From positions 26,394,795 to 26,458,794 of the forward strand of contig CM055112.1 in the NCBI GenBank assembly GCA_029204225.1: a DNA stretch of 64,000 bases, in the 5' to 3' direction. Below, piece by piece: positions 56,968 to 64,000 of the stretch (position 1 is its first letter; the number at the start of each line of letters is the position of its first letter). A program made the position numbers and the translations under genes. Source of the stretch: Diphasiastrum complanatum (lineage: Eukaryota > Streptophyta > Lycopodiopsida > Lycopodiales > Lycopodiaceae). The notes below the pieces were generated by a model. It had not been told where the DNA came from. It saw only the letters and a list, made by a program, of their open reading frames with translations, and searched no databases.

Positions 56968-57212
56968 TCTAAGTGTTCCTTGCATGAATGTGAATTGGCT
57001 AAGCTCTTGGGGATGGGCTCTCACCTGTTGGCTGAGTTGGATGGCTTGCTTGGATGGAAGTTACTTGTCTTTAGTTGTCCAGTCTGGCATGGCGCCAGGT
57101 TGGCTTCTAGGACTCGTGACGAATCTTTGAGTCAGTTGTCCGATGTAAGTCAGACAACTTGCTTGGAATGGATGTTATTCTTTTGTAACAGCTTTGAGTT
57201 GGTTGAGCTGGT
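56968..57212 (+). repeat. LTR-Z fragment
   Basis: Matches 29090-29340 of the Z 3' LTR, including TTCCTTGCATGAA, GAGTTGGATGGCTTGCTTGG and CATGGCGCCAGGTTGG. Confidence 0.85.
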
Positions 57213-57213
57213 T

Positions 57214-57480
57214 AGAAAACAATCAACTCCATCAATCTTGCCAATGTAGAAAAATCAGCATCTACACATAAAATGAGATGCAAACTCTAATAGAACTTGA
57301 TCAAACATGAATCAAAACATAAAGTACTGTTGTTGTCCGTACATTTACAGCAAGATACTGTATTTCACACTTGTGGATCTATAAATAACAATTATTGATC
57401 ATTCTACACATAGAATTGCAAGATATCACAAGTATAGAGCACCAATGGATTGTAGAACCCAAGAGAACCATGTATATGAG
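57214..57480 (-). repeat. LTR-X fragment, minus strand
   Basis: Matches 21095-21360 (AATCAGCATCTACACA, TGATCATTCTACACAT and AGAACCCAAGAGAACCATGTATA). The G-box is altered to CACACTTGTGG. Confidence 0.8.
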
Positions 57481-57509
57481 AGAGAGAGAGTAACAAGATT
57501 TCACATAGT

Positions 57510-57870
57510 CCCTCTTGACAAGTCAAGACCAAACCTTTTGAACCCTTCAATTTATAGCATAACAGGTAAAAATACAACTGTATAAAGTTTAACAGTATAG
57601 AGTACCATAAAGCGAAGCAAGTTTTAAGACACTCAGCTGTTACCTGCCACCACCCCACACAACAAAACTGCACAAGTTAGTCGCGTGAGGAAGACAGATG
57701 TCATAGCTGAGCATCAGTTGTTATCCATGTTCGAAACAAGATTCACTACTTTATCAACTAAATTGCATTTATAACAAGTAGGTCCAATCTTCTTGATCAT
57801 TTACTTCATTACTAAGCAATACATTCTGCTCTTTAATTAAGTCGTATCAGGGCACAAGCCATGCTGATCA
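57510..57870 (+). repeat. Dispersed repeat, copy 2
   Basis: Same orientation as 54600-54975. It begins inside the LTR-X fragment's end and stops before the X leader. Confidence 0.65.
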
Positions 57871-58039
57871 GTACAAGAGCAAAAGAAATGTATTAGGTTC
57901 ACATCTACATTTTACATGTAAGCAACTATTCTTCACTATACAAATGGACACAGACATGACTATCGCCACAGCACTAGGTACTAGAGCACCTCCATGCTAT
58001 GCTAGCCCCCATGGATATCCCGTAACCGGAATATGAAAC

Positions 58040-58506
58040 TACTCAATTCTCTTCTAGCACTTATACCAAGCAAATCAACACATAGAATCATGAAAATCTT
58101 GATCAACATATGATCTATCCTCAATCCAATGACTCTTGACACTTCCTAAGATTGAAACACACTCAAATGAAGTTCAGTAACCTCACTATTTAGAGATCAT
58201 ATCAAAATTAGGGTTATGACAAAATCACAAAAAATTTAAATATTTCAAAATCTATATGCAAATGTTGAAAACTTGATATGCAATCTATTAGCCACCACTT
58301 AGGCTATTCCAGTGATCCAAAAATTGGCCAAATCTAGCACGTATGGTGTGAAATCAGAACTGATCAAGATTATAACTCTATATAGGAATTTGATCTACAA
58401 AAGGTCCAAACTACAAATGCAAGAAACTCAATTTTGGTGTAGAATCCAATCTAGCATGCCCTAGCATTGATATCTTCTCCAAATCATTAATAAATTGTGA
58501 TTTATG
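58040..58506 (-). other. Element X leader, minus strand
   Basis: 58070-58310 matches, inverted, the leader at 12630-12850. 58370-58490 matches 20905-21019. Here the two leader parts are adjacent and in one orientation, which shows the ancestral order that is broken in element X. Confidence 0.75.
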
Positions 58507-58827
58507 TGAAAGATTTAACTAGTTTGATCATTTTGTCAATATTTTCATATTTGGCATAATGAGGCCAAAACTTGTTTTAGACTTAGAGATTGATTCATTA
58601 GTCTAAATTTCATTTGAATAAACACTTTTTGAAAGTGTGGGAAAGTTTGGAGGCGAGTTTTAGGAGATTCAAATTTGAATAGCTGGGTACATTGAATCTA
58701 GACCCAAAAAAATAGTAGGGTTAGCATTTTGGAGGGAAAGCCAAGTGGCCAAATAGGGTTTGAACCTATTATAAATGGATGTAACTGATGGTGAGAGTGA
58801 TCTTCTCTGTTCTCTATCTCATTTCAA
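58507..58827 (+). repeat. LTR-X fragment, plus strand
   Basis: TGTGAAAGATTTAACTAGTTTGATCATTTTG and onward is the inverted counterpart of the right part of 21034-21678. It is joined at 58828 to the integrase of copy C. Confidence 0.8.
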
Positions 58828-60637
58828 AATAATATGCTTTCCCCAATGACATGGTCTTCATTGGGTCACACAGGTCGCTGTGAATGAGTTCCAGCGGTTT
58901 CTTAGCTCTTGCAGCTCCACCTTTCTTGAATGTCTCCCTATGATGCTTTCCCATGACACATCTATCACATATTGCATGATGATCATCCTGCAATGCCGGT
59001 AACCCTATTACCATCTTTAGCTTCGCCATCAATCTCAAGCTCCCATAGTTCAAATGATCAAGTCTTTTGTGCCACAACTCAGATTGAGATGTTGTTGAGA
59101 TTGCCAAACCATATTCTCCTGGTTTTGCAGCATCCAATTTATAAAGGCCATAGTTACTATCTCTATAACCTTTCGTCACTACTTTATGATTGTGGTTCAT
59201 ATCCCTCATAAGACATCCATCCTTGACATATTCAACCTTAAGATGTTGATTAACCATTACTCCAACAGAAAGCAAACTCTTTTTGAGTTCAAGAACATAA
59301 AGCACATTAGGGATGTTCTTGATTTTACCATTCGGAAACTGCACAAGTACATTTCCCACACCCTGTATTTGGCATTCCTCCCCTTTGGCTTGAGTGACCT
59401 TATCCCCATCATGGATTGGTGATAATTTCTCAAACCAATCACGTTTCTCGGTCATATTCCTTGTGGCACCTGAATCTATGAACCATCTGACACCATCATC
59501 AACCTTGGGATGCCAATGTCGATGAGAAGACACTTGTCGCGTCATCTTCTCCATCATCTTCGGCAATGTTGCTTTGTTGAGTCACTTTTCCCGCCTTTAT
59601 GTCCGCTTTCTTCTTGTAACACTCACGTGCCCAATGACCCGGTTTGTGGCAATAGTAACATTTGCCTTTCTTCTTCTTTTTCTCTTTTGATGACGACTCT
59701 CCCTCGTCATCATCATCCTTGGATTTCTTGGGAATCCTTTTCCATCCTTTATGCTTGCCTTTAGCAAGCAAGGCTTGATCCTCCTATGGGATTTGCCTTG
59801 ACTTCACCACTTCGCGACGCTGCTCTTCCTGCAACAAACTACTAAAACTTGAAGTATGTATCAAACTGTAAAATAAACTAGGCTTACAATATCTAACACT
59901 CTCCCTTGAGCCTAGTTTATTTCATATGCATAGAGATTTTCTCTAAAAAAAACCCAAAATTTCAACACTTAAAGGTTTAGTAAGCATATCAGCTAGCTGG
60001 TAGCAAACAAATTGGTGAAGTTTTTGTTTGAGTTATCACCTATCAAATATGTCTGCACCTAGAGAATGTCAACATCCCTAATTGGTTCTCCAATTGCCAC
60101 AAGTTGATCTCTCAGCTCCTTTATCATGGTGAAGAAAGATCCCACTGATTCACTTCAAGAACATGGCCCGAGCTAGATTGCAAGTTTGAAATTGCATTCT
60201 AAGAGCTTCCCAAGCTCCCCTAGCCATCGTGGCATCACTTATATGTGATCACATGGTCTTTCACTGAAAGATTGATCAAGGACAATGCTCTCTGTGCCTT
60301 TTTATCAAAGGCCCTCATGTCACCTAGAGTGGTATTTGGCTGGACTTCAATACCTGCCACAATCTCCCATAACTCTTTCTCCATCAAAATGCTCTTCATT
60401 TTGAATTTCCAGATGTTATAGTTAGAAGCCCCATCAAGTTTGCTTGCATCGCCCAAAATTGCCTCATTGATGTTTGCCATTTCCAAACTACTTGAAACTC
60501 CACCTGTAGGCTATATAAGTGTATGCCAAAGCCAACCGTGATGTCAAAAATAAAAAATAATGACCTTCAATTTTTGGCTTACCAGGCCACCCGCCACTCT
60601 TTCACCAAATTGAAAGCCAAACTGGCGTCGCTTAATG
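58828..60637 (-). pseudogene. Copia copy C: leader, gag, protease, pre-integrase
   Basis: On the minus strand: leader to 60487; gag MANINEAILGDASKLDG (60480) with a gap near 60050-60240; knuckle CYYCHKPGHWARECYKKK (59670-59620). Then protease VRWFIDSGATRNMTEKRDWF, full through VLYVLELKKSLLSVGVMVNQHLKVEY, and pre-integrase LWHKRLDHLNYGSLRLM with CDRCVMGKHH. The integrase core is cut after MSLGKAYYF at 58828. A close relative of half-element B. The protease here is complete where B's is replaced. Confidence 0.9.
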
Positions 60638-60639
60638 GA

Positions 60640-62585
60640 ACGTCTGTATTGAATCAACCTAATTTTAGTTGGAGTACTAGGATTAAGGAGGGGTTGATTA
60701 AGTTATATGCAACAAAGGAAAAACCTGCTAGAAGTAAGAGATGATTCTTGGACACTCCTTGGGATACATACTCACCAAGAAGTGTATGACCAGACTCTAA
60801 GGTACCCAAATGGTACGAGAAGATAATGAAAGATGCGAAGACGAATCAACTTGGATTTAGTTTGCAGGAAGAAGTGAGAAGATTAATGCGAGAAAGGAAA
60901 GCTCCTGATCATTATCATGTGAACTATGCCCTAATGAGCGACATTTTGGAGTGTCGAGAGCCATCAACTTTTGATGAGTCAAAGGATTTCAAAGAGTGGC
61001 AAAGTGAAATGGAAGAGGAGATGGAATCATGGTACATGGGAGTTGGTTGATATAGCACATGGAAAGAAACCCATTGACAACAAATGGGTATATAAAACAA
61101 AGTTTTATGCGAATGGCACAATCGCAAAGCATAAGGAACACTTAGTGGTGTGAAAGGCTATGAGCAAAGTAAAAGGATTGACTATGAGGAGACATTTGCT
61201 CTAGCGGCTAAGTGGACTACGCTACACCTAATCATTGTCTTAACATCCCATTTTGGGTGGAAGATTCATCAAATGGATGTGAAATCTGCACTTTTAAATG
61301 GTGACTTAGAAGAGGAAGTATACATGCTCCAACCATAAGGCTTTGTTTTGAAGGGACAATAACATAACATATGCAAGCTACACAAAGCACTCTATGGTTT
61401 GAAGCAAGCACCACATGCATGGTATGGACGTATTGATCATTACTTTCTCTCTCACGAGTTTATGAGAAGAAGTTCAGATCCAAATCTTTATCTTCTTATA
61501 AACAATGATAGCATTGCCTAGGTTGTGCTTTATGTTGATGATATAATTATCACAGGCAATGACGAGAATCTCATTCACTCCATCAAAGCCAACTTGTGCA
61601 AGCAATTTGAGATGACATATTTAGATCATGTGCATTATTGCTTGGGGGTTGAAGTATGGCATAATGGCAATGACATCAGGCTATGTCAAAGCAAATATGT
61701 TCGCGATATTATAGAGAGATTCCACATGATAGAGTGCAAACTTTTCATCACTCCATGCAAAGCTAGTAAGAAGTTGTCTTGTATTGATTATAGTGGTCAA
61801 GTTGACGCTACACTATTTCTTCAACTAGTTGGAAGTTTGATTTATCTTACGACTACTCATCTTGATATTTGCTATGTTGTGAGCTTGATTAGTCAATTTA
61901 TGTCATCACCCACTTTGGATCATTGGAAAGCCGTGAAAATGATCTTGAGGTACATGAAGGGCACACCTAACCTTGGCTTGGTTTATAGGAAGCAAAATAC
62001 TTTACCTAGGTTACAAGGTTATGTTGACATTGATTCGGCTGGCAATATAGATGATAGAAAGTCAATTCATGGTTATGCTTTAAACTTTGGAAATGGCTAT
62101 TTTTCATGGCCTAATAAGAAGCATGACACCATTTCTCTGTCATCGACAGAAGCTGAGTATAAAGCGTTAAATTTTGCTACTCAAGAAGCTGCCTGGCTAC
62201 AAAGATTATTGAGTGAGATTCGTATAAAGCAAACACACCCAACTATTATCTTCAGTGATAGCCAAAGCGAGATACAGTTGGCCAAAAATATAATCTTTCA
62301 TGCAAGAACTAAACACATTGAAATAAAATATCATTTTGTGCGTGAAAAGTTACAATCTGAAGATATTAGTGTTACACAATGCTCTACAATGTTGCAACTT
62401 GTTGATATATTCACAAAAGCCTTATGGAAAGACAAGTTTGAGACTTTTAGAACTAAGCTTGGCATAGAAATGGTTATGTAAATTTTTTTTCTTTGTCAAT
62501 ACTAAAGTATAATACTATCATGGAGGTATGTTCCATGAATAGAATAAGTCTTAGATCAAGCGAGACGTTGATTATTGAGGGAGAG
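60640..62585 (+). pseudogene. Copia copy D: RT and RNase H
   Basis: From about 60700 it matches half-element B from 47065. The integrase-RT linker is HYHVNYALMSDILECREPSTF. RT: NKWVYKTKFYANGTIAKH, GYEQSKRIDYEETFA, IHQMDVKSALLNGDLEEEVY, KLHKALYGLKQAP and catalytic VLYVDDIIITGNDENL (61525-61570). Thumb and RNase H follow as one frame of 318 codons (61525-62481) ending VDIFTKALWKDKFETFRTKLG. Stops at about 61336, 61360 and 61520 and two frame changes near 61040 and 61150 disable it. A polypurine GAGGGAGAG lies at 62577-62585. Confidence 0.9.
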
Positions 62586-62847
62586 AGTTAAATTAGCAAT
62601 AATTGACATGTGATTTCTTTATGGCTACTTTCTAAGTTTGACGATGACATATTATACTTAGTGCTAGAATTATCGGGCCAATTCTTTTATGAGCCCATGT
62701 TGAGCACTTAAGTTGCATTTCTTTGTACTTGTGATGATAAAGTGTGTATATACAGTTGTTGGTGAGCAATTCTATTTGTCTAGTCTCGAAGTACTTGATG
62801 CTATACTATGGTGATTGAACCAATTGGTTTGTGTTGTGTTGTCAACT
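62586..62847 (+). repeat. 3' LTR of copy D
   Basis: AGTTAA...GTCAACT, a diverged member of the 254-bp LTR family (8749-9002 and 42983-43236). The shared GTGCTAGAATTATCGGGCC core is near 62660. Confidence 0.82.
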
Positions 62848-63370
62848 ATTTTGAAGAGTGATTAGGTTGGGAGCTTAAAATTTTAGATTTTTTATGTTTC
62901 ATGAAACTAAGATTTTAAAAATCAGTATCTCAATGCTAATTCCTTCCTTTACAAGATCATTATTCCTTATCATTGGAGTTTGCTAAAAAGAGCATCAATT
63001 GCTTGCAAAATAGTTAAATTATTCTATTAGCCCTTTAGTCAAGGAGGTGGACCTTCTCCACCATGAAAACAATTTTCACTTCGTTTTATCACATACTGTT
63101 CTTGTAATTTTTTTACACAAAAAAAAGGTATCTTTCTTTAACATGCACCTTTTGATGCCGGAAGGTGATTTTATATATTAAAAAGAAAAAGATTGATACA
63201 TGGATTTTGTCTTAAGAGGCACCAATATTTTTGTCATAAAACAGTAGAAACTAGTTTGCGAGTTCATTCAATCTCATTTTTTTCCTCACTGTTCAACCTC
63301 TATATTTGCTCAAATGTGTAAAAGAATGGCTGGCCCTATCAACAAAGTTTGAATTAAAGTAGAATCATTG
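62848..63370. other. Non-coding, nothing recognised
   Basis: AT-rich, without coding frame or a repeat partner. Confidence 0.4.
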
Positions 63371-63619
63371 TGTTACTGTACTATGGGTCCTATCAGTGGA
63401 TAAGGATCAGTTGGCCTCGCCACGAGGCAAGTCGACGGGACACACGTCCCGCCAATGGCAACCTGGGTCATGCATGGGTTGCCTGAGTGAACAACTATAT
63501 GTACAGTGTAATTTCATTTTGAGAAATATAGTTGCTATGTGAGCTTGCTATAAAGAGTGTCTTCTGTCTGTGTTACTGTGTAGCATGATCTGTGTTCCTG
63601 TGCAAAGCCAATTCTAAGT
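63371..63619 (+). repeat. Probable 5' LTR end of another Copia-type element
   Basis: Ends just before the PBS at 63620. It contains three adjacent hairpins (63414-63483). The LTR start is not fixed; TGTGTTACTG at about 63369 is a candidate. Confidence 0.55.
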
Positions 63620-63633
63620 TGGTATCAGAGCCG
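63620..63633 (+). other. Primer-binding site, tRNA-iMet type
   Basis: TGGTATCAGAGCCG, the plant Copia PBS, plus strand. The element continues beyond the window. Confidence 0.88.
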
Positions 63634-64000
63634 TACAGGGAGTGTACACAGTACATCATCGTCGTTGAAGAGAGCTTCGGAAAAACTGTCTTCTGAGAGT
63701 TCGAGGTTTACAGCGGGTTGAAGACAGAAAGAGAAGCAATGGTGCACGGTTTCTAGTTTATAAAGGATTGCTAAGCTTAGCAGAGGGATTATTAGCCTGT
63801 GCATAGCATCAGATAGGGAAAAAATTAGTGCAAAATTGATAATTTTGAAGCCAACTGAAAATTGAAACCGGGTTTGGGATTACGATTTTTATACATAACT
63901 GGTGATTTCTTCGCTGTTTGTGCACCGTTTTGGATGCCTTAAGGAAAAGAAGGAAGTTAATCACATTGTCAACCAGCCATGAAGAGATTGTGAGGTTTAT
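63634..64000 (+). other. Leader of the element at the right edge
   Basis: No gag start is seen before the window ends. Confidence 0.5.

Overview
This is a repeat-dense nuclear window from a land plant with a large, retrotransposon-filled genome. A fern or another non-seed vascular plant is plausible, but the sequence does not settle it. The evidence is one intron-containing plant gene with GT-AG splice sites, many Ty1/Copia and Ty3/Gypsy fragments, and primer-binding sites of the plant tRNA-iMet type. All alignments, LTR boundaries and divergence counts below were made by eye. The only host gene I can support is a five-exon, 349-residue UDP-rhamnose/UDP-galactose transporter (URGT type, NST-KT family) at 6017-8114 on the plus strand. 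It has a promoter-like G-box cluster upstream and a diverged tandem duplication downstream. Layout: 1-3440 holds decayed Copia pieces. 3440-4400 is a Gypsy integrase tail and LTR start, and 4410-4790 is a palindromic tandem repeat. 4800-8730 is the URGT locus. 8749-9963 is the 3' half of a Copia element on the minus strand. 9964-23140 is a Gypsy element interrupted by a Copia-type element (11119-21678), which is itself interrupted by a young 5.56-kb gag-only element (13734-19288). 23140-31060 is a minus-strand Copia element split by a cluster of miniature LTR elements; these include a TRIM whose LTRs carry a tRNA-like cloverleaf, a second TRIM family, and a 4.4-kb non-coding LTR element. 32601-33061 is a third small TRIM. 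33143-40664 is a minus-strand Copia element with target-site duplication AGAAA. 40665-41800 is Copia fragments. 42983-47660 is the 5' half of a Copia element on the plus strand, 47667-48440 a minus-strand Gypsy protease segment, and 48445-49553 a Copia RT-RNase H with an LTR start. 51180-56930 holds paired (GA)n-bearing repeats around a decayed minus-strand reading frame. 56968-58825 is LTR fragments. 58828-62847 is a head-to-head Copia pair. The right edge holds a hairpin cluster and the start of another LTR element. Three structures stand out. First, 24247-24785 plus 29804-29957 are TRIM LTRs with Pol III A-box and B-box motifs in a near-complete tRNA fold, which resembles the 5S-carrying Cassandra design but with a tRNA-like unit. 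Second, the gag-only element at 13734-19288 has near-identical LTRs and a reading frame of about 1,046 codons broken by one TGA; about 770 codons after the zinc knuckle match no family I recognise, and part recurs in two other places. Third, the two half-elements at 8749-9963 and 42983-47660 share the flank GTGAT, and the two Gypsy pieces beside them also rejoin if about 37.7 kb (9964 to about 47665) is turned over. This suggests an inversion with breakpoints inside two retrotransposons.
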